From the NCBI GenBank assembly GCA_947371015.1, contig CANBNK010000006.1, positions 20,277 through 84,276 on the forward strand: a stretch of 64,000 nt of DNA, in the 5' to 3' direction. This stretch comes from Acetobacteraceae bacterium (GTDB taxonomy: Bacteria > Pseudomonadota > Alphaproteobacteria > Acetobacterales > Acetobacteraceae). The notes beneath the pieces were generated by a model. The model made no database searches. It was not told the origin of the DNA and was given only the letters and a program-made list of their open reading frames with translations. The position numbers were made by a program, and so were the translations under genes. Below, piece after piece: positions 19,836-29,866 of the stretch. Within the stretch, counting starts at the first letter, position 1, and the number at the start of each line of letters is the position of its first letter.

Positions 19836-20966
19836 CTAGCCCTCGCCCACCTCCGGCGTGCGGGTCTTGCCACTGGCCGGGCGAACCCCATCGAAGCTGA
19901 TCGGCAAGTCAACGTAGCGGATGCCCTTGGGCGTTTCCCGCACCATGCCCAGCGCCTGCACCTGCGGATGCGCCACCGCCTGGGCCACGCCCTGAACCGG
20001 GGTGAAGGGGACGCCGACCTCGACGAAGCGCGCCTCCCATTCCGCGTTGCCCTTGGCCAGCAGCAGCGCCTGGATCTGCGCGTTCAGCGCCTCCCGGTTC
20101 GCCACGCGGGCCGGATTGGTGGCGTAGCGCGGGTCGTCGCACCATTCGGGGTGGCCGATCAGCTTCGCCAGCCGGCGGAACAGGTTGTCGTTGCCGGCGC
20201 CGACCACCGCCTCGCCATCCGCGGTTGAGAACACCTGGTAGGGCACGATCATCGCCGCGCCGCTGCCCTCGCGCTTCGGCTCCTCGCCGGAAGCGCTGTG
20301 GTTGGTGACGTGATAGGTCATCCAGCCCATCGCCACTTCCAGCAGGGAGGTATCGATGCTGCCGCCGCGCCCGGTCTGTTCCCGCCGGTACAGCGCGGTG
20401 GTGATGCCGGTGACCAGCCACATGCCGGCGCCCATGTCGATGATGCTGGTGCCGACGCGCACCGGCGGGCGGCCCATCTCCCCGGTGACGTTCATGATGC
20501 CGGAGAAGGCCTGCATGAGGGGATCGTAGCCTGGCCGGTCGCGCAGCGGGCCGGTGGCACCGAAGGCGCCGATGCTGGCGTGGATCAGCCGCGGGTTGGC
20601 GGCACACAGCTCGGCCGCGCCGAAGCCCATTTCCTCGGCCTGGCCGGGCTTCATGTTCTGGATCACCACGTCGCTGTCCAGGATCAGCGCGCGCAGTTCC
20701 GCCTTGGCGGCATCGCTGCGCAGGTCGAAGGCGCGGGAGTGCTTGCCGCGGTTCAACGCCATGAACAGGCTGGCCTGGCCATCCGCGAAGGGCGGTCCCC
20801 AGCCGCGGCAAGGGTCACCCTCGCCGGGGCGTTCGATCTTGGTCACCTCGGCGCCAAGCTCCGAAAGCACCAGCGCGGCATAGGGCGCCGCCACGCTGTG
20901 GCCCATCTCGATGACGCGAAGGCCGGCGAGCGGACCGGCCGGAGTGGCTGGCGCCGTGCTGCTCAC
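19836..20966 (-). CDS. CaiB/BaiF family (class III) CoA-transferase
   Basis: A 376-residue enzyme transferring CoA between carboxylic acids, related to formyl-CoA transferase. GLRVIEMGHSVAAPYAALVL and NRGKHSRAFDLR are typical, and the nucleophilic aspartate is D177 in TSIIDMGAG. The start overlaps the stop of the LLM oxidoreductase gene by 4 bp, so the two are translated together. The pair suggests oxidation of a small organic acid or ester with activation to a CoA thioester; the substrate is not evident. Confidence 0.93.
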   Translation of the reverse strand: MSSTAPATPAGPLAGLRVIEMGHSVAAPYAALVLSELGAEVTKIERPGEGDPCRGWGPPFADGQASLFMALNRGKHSRAFDLRSDAAKAELRALILDSDVVIQNMKPGQAEEMGFGAAELCAANPRLIHASIGAFGATGPLRDRPGYDPLMQAFSGIMNVTGEMGRPPVRVGTSIIDMGAGMWLVTGITTALYRREQTGRGGSIDTSLLEVAMGWMTYHVTNHSASGEEPKREGSGAAMIVPYQVFSTADGEAVVGAGNDNLFRRLAKLIGHPEWCDDPRYATNPARVANREALNAQIQALLLAKGNAEWEARFVEVGVPFTPVQGVAQAVAHPQVQALGMVRETPKGIRYVDLPISFDGVRPASGKTRTPEVGEG

Positions 20967-22168
20967 GCCATCACCTCCTCGGCCGCCGGCACGCGGGTGA
21001 TCTGGTGCGCCTGCAGCTTAGGCAGCACCTCGGCAGCGAAGCGGCGGATCTGGTTCAGGAACATCTCATGCGGCATGGCGCCGCGGTTCATGCTGACCAG
21101 CAGCGTCTCGGCGCCGCACTTCTCGGCCTCCGCGATCAGCTTCGCCGCCACTTCGTCGCCGGTGCCCCAGGGCATGTGCTCGGCGCGCTTCTCGACATCG
21201 GCCATGGTCATATTGCGGAAATCCTGCCGGTCGAAGGCCGCCTGCTTCAGGTTCTCCTGCCGCACGTAGTCGGTGCTGGACTGCGTGACGTAGCCGTGTT
21301 CGCGCTGGATGGCGGTTTCGGTGAAGTTGCCGTGGCTGAACAGCGTCTGGTTGAAATAGAGGTGGTAAGGGCCGTTCTCCTTCACCGCCTGGGCCTTGCT
21401 GTCGGCCACGTAGGCGTTGACGCCGATGCTGAGGTGCTGCGGCGTCACCTTGCGGCCGTGCTGCGCCTGCACCTTGGCATACAACCCGATGATGTCGTCC
21501 CGCAGGCCGCCAGGCGCCAGGCCGGGCGTGATCGGCACGTCCTTGCGCGCCGCCCACTCGATGCTTTCCTTGCTGCCGACCACGGGCACCCAGACGCGCG
21601 GGTGCGGCCGCTGCATCGGGCGCGGCCAGAGCGCCACGTCCTTGTAGGACCAGAATTTTCCTTCGTAGCTGAAGACGTCCTGGGTCCAGGCGCCGGTGAC
21701 GATCTCGTAGGCTTCCTCGAAGCGGTCGCGGCTCTCGCTCATCGAGACGTTGTGCACGCCGTATTCGCGCGGAATGCCACGGGCGAAGCCGCTGATGATG
21801 CGGCCGCCGGACAGGCAGTCCAGCATCGCCAGTTCCTCGGCCAGGCGCAGGGGGGAATGCAGCGGCAGCAGGTTGCCGTAGATCAGCAGCTTCAGCTTCT
21901 TGGTGCGCTGCGCCGCCGCCGCCGCCATCAGGTTGGGCGAGTTCATCAGCCCGTAGGGCGAGGTGTGGTGCTCGTTGAAGCCGACGCCGTCGTAGCCGAG
22001 CTTGTCCATCTCCTCCCAGGCCTGGAGATGCTCCTCATAGGTCTGCATGCCGATCTTGGGGTCGAAGTGCTTCGCGCTCAGCGGGTACGGCAGTTCCTGC
22101 ACGCCCGGCACCTTCACGTGGTTCAGGTTGGCGCCATAGGCCAGCAGGTCGAAGACAAAGACTTTCAT
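20963..22168 (-). CDS. LLM-class flavin-dependent oxidoreductase
   Basis: A 401-residue luciferase-like monooxygenase expected to use reduced FMN or F420. The N-terminal MKVFVFDLLAYG, the GFNEHHTSPYGLMNSPN block near residues 55-72 and GRIISGFARGIPREY near 123-137 are family features. The ATG at 22168 sits upstream of a clean domain start; longer readings lack support. It is first in a two-gene unit with the CoA-transferase and divergent from a 2-hydroxyacid dehydrogenase across 91 bp that must contain both promoters. Confidence 0.92.
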   Translation of the reverse strand: MKVFVFDLLAYGANLNHVKVPGVQELPYPLSAKHFDPKIGMQTYEEHLQAWEEMDKLGYDGVGFNEHHTSPYGLMNSPNLMAAAAAQRTKKLKLLIYGNLLPLHSPLRLAEELAMLDCLSGGRIISGFARGIPREYGVHNVSMSESRDRFEEAYEIVTGAWTQDVFSYEGKFWSYKDVALWPRPMQRPHPRVWVPVVGSKESIEWAARKDVPITPGLAPGGLRDDIIGLYAKVQAQHGRKVTPQHLSIGVNAYVADSKAQAVKENGPYHLYFNQTLFSHGNFTETAIQREHGYVTQSSTDYVRQENLKQAAFDRQDFRNMTMADVEKRAEHMPWGTGDEVAAKLIAEAEKCGAETLLVSMNRGAMPHEMFLNQIRRFAAEVLPKLQAHQITRVPAAEEVMA

Positions 22169-22259
22169 CGGATGGTTCCCTTGGTTGCGCGCAAGTTGGC
22201 GCAGGCTTGGTCGGCCGACAAGGTGGCGATAGCGTGCTTGCCATCGAAGGAATTTGACG

Positions 22260-23216
22260 ATGACGAAGCCGACCATTCTGCTGTGGCTCGATGAAGCCGA
22301 AACATACCGGCGCGCCGTCGCCGCCGCCGGGCTGGAGGAGCGCTGCACCCTGGTCGCGGTGCCGCGCGCTGCGACCCCGGACGCGGCCTTGCTGGCCAGC
22401 GCCGATGCCGTGCTGGCCTGGGGCGCCGCGCCCGGCCTGCTGGATCGCATGCCCAGGCTGCGCTGGGTGCAGGCGCTGACGGCGGGGGTGGAGATGTGGC
22501 TCGGCCGGCCGGACGTGACGGACCGCTTCGCGCTGTGCTGCGCCCGCGGCACGCATCGGGTAGCGATGCCGGAGAATATCCTCGGTGCGCTGTTCCACAT
22601 CACCAAGCCCTACACCCAGGCGGTGCTGGCGCAGCGTGAGCACAAATGGGCGCGCAAGGTCGGCCAGCCGCTGGCCGGCAGGACGCTTGGCATCCTCGGC
22701 CTGGGCGCGATCGGCGCCGAGCTGGCGAAGAAGGCCGCCGCGCTGGAGTTGCGCGTCATCGGCACCAAGCGCGTGGTGGAGGACGTGCCGCATGTGGAAA
22801 AGGTGCTGCCACCGGACCGCACCGCCGAGGTGCTGGCCGAGAGCGATTTCCTCGTCGTCCTGCTGCCGCTGACGCCGGATACCGAGAACAGCATCGACGC
22901 CGGCTTCCTGGCGCAGATGAAGCCCACCGCCTGGCTGCTGAACTTCGGCCGGGGTGCCCTTGTGGTGGATGCGGACCTGATCGCCGCCGTGCAGCAGCAG
23001 CGCATCGCCGGCGCGGTGCTGGACGTGTTCCGCCAGGAACCGCTGCCGCCGGAGCACCCGTTCTGGGCCACCGAGGGCGTGCTGGTGCTGCCGCATATCG
23101 GCGGTGGCCACCCGACGCGCGACGCCATCGTGGCCGAGCTGTTCGTGGAGAATCTGGGCCGCTTCCTGGACGGCCGACCCTTGGCCGCGCGGGTGGACCT
23201 GGCGGTCGGCTACTGA
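22260..23216 (+). CDS. D-2-hydroxyacid dehydrogenase
   Basis: A 318-residue NAD(P)-dependent dehydrogenase interconverting a 2-oxo acid and a D-2-hydroxyacid. The Rossmann motif is LGILGLGAIGAELAKKA near residues 143-159. Catalytic R231 (NFGRGALVVD), E260 (FRQEPLPPEH) and H279 (VLPHIGGG) are all present. An in-frame TTG two codons upstream exists, but the ATG with GAAGGA in front is preferred. It resembles glyoxylate/hydroxypyruvate reductases; the exact substrate is unknown. Divergent transcription with the LLM/CoA-transferase pair suggests a shared pathway. Confidence 0.92.
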   Translation: MTKPTILLWLDEAETYRRAVAAAGLEERCTLVAVPRAATPDAALLASADAVLAWGAAPGLLDRMPRLRWVQALTAGVEMWLGRPDVTDRFALCCARGTHRVAMPENILGALFHITKPYTQAVLAQREHKWARKVGQPLAGRTLGILGLGAIGAELAKKAAALELRVIGTKRVVEDVPHVEKVLPPDRTAEVLAESDFLVVLLPLTPDTENSIDAGFLAQMKPTAWLLNFGRGALVVDADLIAAVQQQRIAGAVLDVFRQEPLPPEHPFWATEGVLVLPHIGGGHPTRDAIVAELFVENLGRFLDGRPLAARVDLAVGY

Positions 23217-23220
23217 GCGC

Positions 23221-23258
23221 GGGAACAAGCTGGGGGAACAAGCTGGGGGAACCCTGGG
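23221..23258. repeat. 13-bp tandem repeat upstream of the OsmC gene
   Basis: GGGAACAAGCTGG occurs twice without mismatch (23221-23233, 23234-23246), followed by a partial third copy starting GGGAAC. It lies directly after the dehydrogenase stop. Each copy contains GGAAC, the -35 core of EcfG promoters, but no CGTT occurs at the right distance. Confidence 0.75.
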
Positions 23259-23270
23259 CGGGCCTTGCCG

Positions 23271-23296
23271 CTTGCTGCGGAAGCAACCGCAGCAAG
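23271..23296. promoter_or_regulatory. Perfect 10-bp inverted repeat in the osmC leader
   Basis: CTTGCTGCGG-AAGCAA-CCGCAGCAAG pairs perfectly over 10 bp with a 6-base loop and ends 10 bp before the OsmC ATG. Its 3' arm includes the first bases of the AAGGA ribosome-binding site. It could be a dimeric-repressor operator or an RNA hairpin limiting translation. The sequence does not resemble the AT-rich OhrR operator. Confidence 0.55.
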
Positions 23297-23306
23297 GACG
23301 CCCCCG

Positions 23307-23741
23307 ATGGCAACCATTCACCGTAGCGCCAGCGCCGCCTGGCAAGGCAGCGGCAAGGACGGCAAAGGCGCATTGACTAGCCAGAGCGGCGCCCTCTCGC
23401 AGACGCCTTATGGCTTCAACACCCGCTTCGGCGATGCCAAGGGCACCAACCCTGAGGAGCTGATCGCCGCCGCCCATGCCGGCTGCTTCACCATGGCGCT
23501 CGCCTTCAAGTTGCAAGGCGCCGGGCATGTCGCCGAGAGCCTGCAGACCGAGGCGAAGCTTTCGATGGAGCAGGAAGCTGCCGGCTGGAAGATCGCGGCC
23601 GTGGCGTTGACGCTGACGGCCAGGGTTCCGGGCCTGACCGACGCCGAGTTCCAGACGCTGGCGGCGGATGCCAAGGCGACCTGCCCGGTCTCCCGCTTGT
23701 TGAACGCCGAGATCACGCTGGCGGCAACGCTGGAGACCTGA
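23307..23741 (+). CDS. osmC: OsmC-family peroxiredoxin
   Basis: A 144-residue thiol peroxidase reducing organic hydroperoxides in the cytoplasm. The two redox cysteines are C60 (AAAHAGCFTMAL) and C126 (ATCPVSRLL), spaced as in OsmC/Ohr. The N-terminal tag region GKGALTSQSGALSQTPY fits the OsmC (YhfA-independent) subgroup rather than Ohr. The ATG opening MATIHRSA is preferred over an upstream frame extension because the domain begins there and AAGGA precedes it. A hairpin and a 13-bp repeat sit in its leader. Confidence 0.93.
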   Translation: MATIHRSASAAWQGSGKDGKGALTSQSGALSQTPYGFNTRFGDAKGTNPEELIAAAHAGCFTMALAFKLQGAGHVAESLQTEAKLSMEQEAAGWKIAAVALTLTARVPGLTDAEFQTLAADAKATCPVSRLLNAEITLAATLET

Positions 23742-23750
23742 AAATGCAAC

Positions 23751-23778
23751 GGCCCGGACAGCTGAAGCTGCCCGGGCC
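23751..23778 (+). terminator. Possible terminator after osmC
   Basis: GGCCCGG-A-CAGCT-GA-AGCTG-C-CCGGGCC forms a 12-bp stem with one internal mismatch starting 10 bp after the osmC stop. There is no downstream T-run, so termination efficiency is uncertain. Confidence 0.5.
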
Positions 23779-23865
23779 GGAGGGCCGAACCTGGTGACGC
23801 CGGGGGAGGCACTGCCAAGGCTCGGCGCGGCACCTGGCCGGTGGGGGAACCGGCCGGGCGCTAAA

Positions 23866-24027
23866 TCAGCTGCCGATTACCTTGAGCGCGACATTGCCCA
23901 GCGTGCCGACCAGGGCAAGCGCCACCCCGATGAGCGTGAAGCGCAACAGCAGCAGAGCGACGGCGCCTGCGCGCGCATCGGGAATTTCGTGAACCGACGA
24001 ACGACCGCCGATGGGTGCTGCACTCAT
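23866..24027 (-). CDS. Small 53-residue single-span membrane protein
   Basis: A short frame encodes 53 residues from ATG (24025-24027) to TGA (23866-23868). A consensus AGGAGG lies 7 bases before the ATG, which strongly supports translation. The first 20 residues are polar (SAAPIGGRSSVHEIPDARAG); residues 21-50 form one hydrophobic helix (VALLLLRFTLIGVALALVG followed by TLGNVALKV). No family is recognised. The gene stands alone between osmC and a repeat-rich region. Its membrane location is predicted; its function is unknown. Confidence 0.75.
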   Translation of the reverse strand: MSAAPIGGRSSVHEIPDARAGAVALLLLRFTLIGVALALVGTLGNVALKVIGS

Positions 24028-24340
24028 AACTTGCCTCCTATGGTTGTGTTATCCCGAACACAAAGCAACCTTACGTTATGATTCGTCTCGCGCCAACAGA
24101 TTTTAGTGTGAATTAGCGAAATTTGTCTCAAATTCAGTTACGACCCAGAGACACCTCCGGCGTGAGAACGTAGACGGCCGGCAAGGTGTTGAATTCATGC
24201 GTTGACCGGTCGTAAGGCCTGGCCAGCGATAGCCAGCGCCGCGCGGTCCTCGGTGGTCGCGGCGCGCGGCTGAGACGACATTCCCCGGCATGGCCGGCGC
24301 GCCGGGGCGATGGGGTCTCCCCCACCGCTCCGGCCTGCCT

Positions 24341-24376
24341 AGAGCATGATCGCTTCTGACTGAAGCGGTCACGCTC
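24341..24376. repeat. Alphaproteobacterial palindromic interspersed repeat
   Basis: AGAGCATGATCGCTTC and GAAGCGGTCACGCTCT face each other around TGACT, pairing at 14 of 16 positions. The AGAGCATGATC...GCTCT form resembles a dispersed intergenic palindrome seen in many alphaproteobacterial genomes. It is a single copy in this window. Confidence 0.7.
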
Positions 24377-24379
24377 TAA

Positions 24380-24527
24380 CAGGCTGCGGAAATTCGATTT
24401 TCGGCACCAGACGCCGCAACATTGATTCGCGGCGCCGACGCGGAGCGACAGGAAGTTTCAGGAAAAGGCCCGGACGGATTCCATTGCGACCTTTGTTGCC
24501 CTTCCGTGGTAGAATTTCCGCAGCCTG
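24380..24527. mobile_element. MITE-like element with 16-bp perfect terminal inverted repeats
   Basis: CAGGCTGCGGAAATTC (24380-24395) and GAATTTCCGCAGCCTG (24512-24527) are exact reverse complements enclosing 116 bp with no open frame. The ends resemble insertion-sequence termini that begin CAGGCTGCGGAAA. CTA is found next to both ends (24376-24378 and 24528-24530), consistent with a short target duplication. No transposase is encoded, so it would be a non-autonomous element or a solo deletion derivative. The left end abuts the palindromic repeat. Confidence 0.65.
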
Positions 24528-24596
24528 CTAGGCTTGTTGTGTGAGAGACTAATTCACGGCTTACTGCGATTCCGCCTAAGCCGATCGCGCTCTACC

Positions 24597-24935
24597 TCAA
24601 TGCCGGGATGAGCGGATCAGCGAGGTGACCAGCCAGGTGGCGGCCACCGCGACGCCGATGGCGACCAGCGGCCTGTTGCGGGTCATGCTACGCAGCTGGT
24701 CGGACAGGTCGGCAGCGTAGTCGCCGGCGTCATGCGCGTAGCCGCGGGCGCGTGCCCCGACCTTGGGCTGCTGCCGGGAGACGAGGGCCTCGATCTCCGA
24801 CCAGAGGTCGCCCAGGCGGCTGGAGGCAGTGTCGGCATAGTCCGAGGCGCGGCTGGCAGCGTGCCGCCCGGTCTCCTCGACGGCGTCGGTGAAATGCTCG
24901 GCACGATCACGCAGGTGGCGAAGGGCGGCGGACAT
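24597..24935 (-). CDS. DUF883/YqjD-like membrane-anchored protein
   Basis: A 112-residue protein with a charged, Ala-rich helical N-terminal part (RHLRDRAEHFTDAVEETGRH) and a single C-terminal membrane helix (PLVAIGVAVAATWLVTSLI) followed by a basic end RSSRH. This is the architecture of ElaB/YqjD/DUF883 proteins, which anchor to the inner membrane and are linked to stress or ribosome hibernation in E. coli. The ATG at 24935 follows GGGAG; longer frames run into the tRNA. A candidate EcfG promoter lies about 30 bp upstream, fitting a stress role. Confidence 0.75.
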   Translation of the reverse strand: MSAALRHLRDRAEHFTDAVEETGRHAASRASDYADTASSRLGDLWSEIEALVSRQQPKVGARARGYAHDAGDYAADLSDQLRSMTRNRPLVAIGVAVAATWLVTSLIRSSRH

Positions 24936-24966
24936 GGCGGTGCTCCCGTAGGGTCTGAGGAGACCT

Positions 24967-24991
24967 AACGGCGCTGCGGCTTGTCGGTTCG
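24967..24991 (-). promoter_or_regulatory. Candidate EcfG general-stress promoter
   Basis: On the minus strand CGAAC is followed after 16 bases by CGTT, one mismatch from the EcfG consensus GGAAC-N16-CGTT. It sits about 31 bp before the ATG of the DUF883-like gene, an appropriate distance. Confidence 0.5.
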
Positions 24992-25018
24992 CCAGCATCG
25001 GGCGGCGCGCGGGAGGGA

Positions 25019-25093
25019 TGGTGTGCCCGGTGGGATTCGAACCCACGGCCATTCGATTAAAAGTCGAATGCTCTACCACTGAGCTACGGGCAC
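25019..25093 (-). tRNA. tRNA-Lys (anticodon TTT)
   Basis: Read on the minus strand, a complete cloverleaf folds: 7-bp acceptor stem GTGCCCG/CGGGCAC, D arm GCTC-AGTGGTA-GAGC, anticodon stem TTCGA/TCGAA with loop CTTTTAA (anticodon TTT), and T arm GTGGG-TTCGAAT-CCCAC. The discriminator is A (25022) and CCA is encoded at 25019-25021. Confidence 0.98.
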
Positions 25094-25171
25094 GTAGCCG
25101 GGGCGTTGGAAACGCCGTCGGCCGAGGCGTGAAAAGCCCCGGCCGCCGATAATGTCAAGCGAAGCCTGGGG

Positions 25172-25798
25172 TCAGGCTTCGTCGGTCGGGATATCCGCCA
25201 GGATGCGGGCGCGGGCGATCTTGTCCGGGCCCTGCACCATGCCGGAGCCACCGCTGCCACGCTTGATCTTGTCCACGTTGTCCATGCCCTGCGTCACCTT
25301 GCCCCAGATGGTGTACTGGCCATCCAGGTGGCTGCTGGGCGCGAACATGATGAAGAACTGGCTGTTCGCGCTGTCCGGGTTGTTGGTGCGCGCCGCGCCC
25401 AGCGTGCCACGCTGGAAGCGGGCCTTCTGCGGCGAGGAGAACTCGGCGGGCAAATCGGGAAGGTCGGAGCCGCCGGTGCCGGTGCCGGTGGGGTCGCCAC
25501 CCTGGGCCATGAAGCCCTCGATGACGCGGTGGAACGGGGTGCCGTCATAGAAGCCGCGGCGCACCAGCGTCTTGATCCGCTCGACATGCAGCGGCGCCAG
25601 GTCGGGGCGCAGTTCGATGACGATCTTGCCGTGCGGAATCTCAAGGACCAGCGTGTCCTCGTCCTTCGGGTCGGCCACGCGCGCGGCCGGGGCCGGGGCG
25701 ACGGCTTCGGTCACGGTCTCGACGGGGGTCTCGGTGGCGGGGGTCTCGGTTGCTGCGGTCTCAGCCAGGGTCTCGGCCGGGTTGGTCTCGTCGCTCAT
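25172..25798 (-). CDS. Peptidyl-prolyl cis-trans isomerase (cyclophilin), cytoplasmic
   Basis: A 208-residue cyclophilin accelerating proline isomerisation. There is no signal peptide; instead residues 1-48 are a low-complexity Glu/Thr/Ala/Pro segment (ETPATETPVETVTEA). The cyclophilin core starts at LVLEIPHGKIVIELRPD; active-site features FYDGTPFHRVIEGFMAQGGD, NSQFFIMF and YTIWGKV are present. The next gene downstream of coaD order encodes a closely similar exported copy, so this looks like a duplicated pair split between compartments. The acidic extension is unusual and probably disordered. Confidence 0.95.
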   Translation of the reverse strand: MSDETNPAETLAETAATETPATETPVETVTEAVAPAPAARVADPKDEDTLVLEIPHGKIVIELRPDLAPLHVERIKTLVRRGFYDGTPFHRVIEGFMAQGGDPTGTGTGGSDLPDLPAEFSSPQKARFQRGTLGAARTNNPDSANSQFFIMFAPSSHLDGQYTIWGKVTQGMDNVDKIKRGSGGSGMVQGPDKIARARILADIPTDEA

Positions 25799-25817
25799 GA
25801 GTATTGTCCTTGTGTGT

Positions 25818-26357
<540 letters not shown>

Positions 26358-26370
26358 GGGAGGGCCTTTC

Positions 26371-26883
26371 CTAGCCGGCGCGCTTGGAGACGCGCGCCAT
26401 CGTGCGGTCGAACGTCAGCTTCGGCACGAAGGTTTTGATATCGCCGCCCAGCATGGCGATTTCCTTGACCAGGCGGGAGGCGATGAACTGGTTGGTCTCA
26501 CTGGCCATCAGGAAGACGGTCTCGATCTCGTCGTTCAGCCGCCGGTTCATGCCGGTCATCTGGAACTCGTAGTCGAAATCCGAGACGGCGCGCAGCCCGC
26601 GCACCAGCATCTGCGCGCCAACCTCGGCGCAGAAATGGATCAGCAGGCCCTGGAAGGGGCGAACCTCGATGACGCAGCCGGTCTTGGCCGCGATCATGTC
26701 GGTCTCGGCCTTCACCAGCTCGACCCGTTCCTCCAGGCTGAACAGCGGCCCCTTGGCGTTGTTGATGGCGACGCCCACCACCAGCCGGTCCAGCAGCCGC
26801 GCGGCGCGGCTGATGACGTCCAGGTGGCCATTGGTCACGGGGTCGAAGGTGCCGGGATAGAGCCCGACGCGTTCACGAGGCAT
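26371..26883 (-). CDS. coaD: Pantetheine-phosphate adenylyltransferase
   Basis: A 170-residue enzyme forming dephospho-CoA from 4'-phosphopantetheine and ATP, the penultimate step of CoA synthesis. The nucleotidyltransferase motif TNGH is at residues 17-20 (YPGTFDPVTNGHLDVI), and FLMASETNQFIASRLVKEIA is the conserved C-terminal block. Length is typical. It follows gyrA by 2 bp and precedes the cyclophilins, an arrangement common in alphaproteobacteria. Confidence 0.97.
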   Translation of the reverse strand: MPRERVGLYPGTFDPVTNGHLDVISRAARLLDRLVVGVAINNAKGPLFSLEERVELVKAETDMIAAKTGCVIEVRPFQGLLIHFCAEVGAQMLVRGLRAVSDFDYEFQMTGMNRRLNDEIETVFLMASETNQFIASRLVKEIAMLGGDIKTFVPKLTFDRTMARVSKRAG

Positions 26884-26885
26884 GT

Positions 26886-29702
<2,817 letters not shown>

Positions 29703-29813
29703 GCTTGGTTCGGTCCTGTCATGGCCTGGGCAGCTTTGCGCCCGGCCTGAATTAGGGGCTGGCCGCGACTGCGGCCATGAACCCCGAGTCTATAGCAGTT
29801 TCAGTCAGATGAC

Positions 29814-29846
29814 GCACCCCTGGGCCAACAGGCCTCCCAGGGGTGC
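29814..29846 (-). terminator. Strong hairpin between the prpD operon and gyrA
   Basis: GCACCCCTGGG and CCCAGGGGTGC pair perfectly over 11 bp around an 11-base loop. It starts about 20 bp after the MmgE/PrpD stop on the minus strand and ends over 110 bp before the gyrA start. Although not followed by a T-run, it is well placed to stop transcription of the catabolic operon before the housekeeping block. Confidence 0.65.
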
Positions 29847-29866
29847 AACAGCGGCCCGTGGCGGGG

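Larger units (their letters stand above)
24028..24596. other. 569-bp gene-free, repeat-bearing region
   Basis: No protein-coding frame here has convincing composition. The first 100 bp are unusually AT-rich for this genome (24040-24140) and probably contain the promoter of the small membrane protein. The rest carries a palindromic interspersed repeat and a MITE-like element described separately, and ends at the stop of the DUF883-like gene. Confidence 0.6.

Noticed and set aside
23222..23272. EcfG promoter for osmC based on three GGAAC cores
   Set aside because: No CGTT-like -10 lies 16-17 bases after any of the three cores.
23271..23296. OhrR operator upstream of osmC
   Set aside because: The palindrome is GC-rich and does not resemble the AT-rich OhrR site, and no ohrR gene is adjacent.
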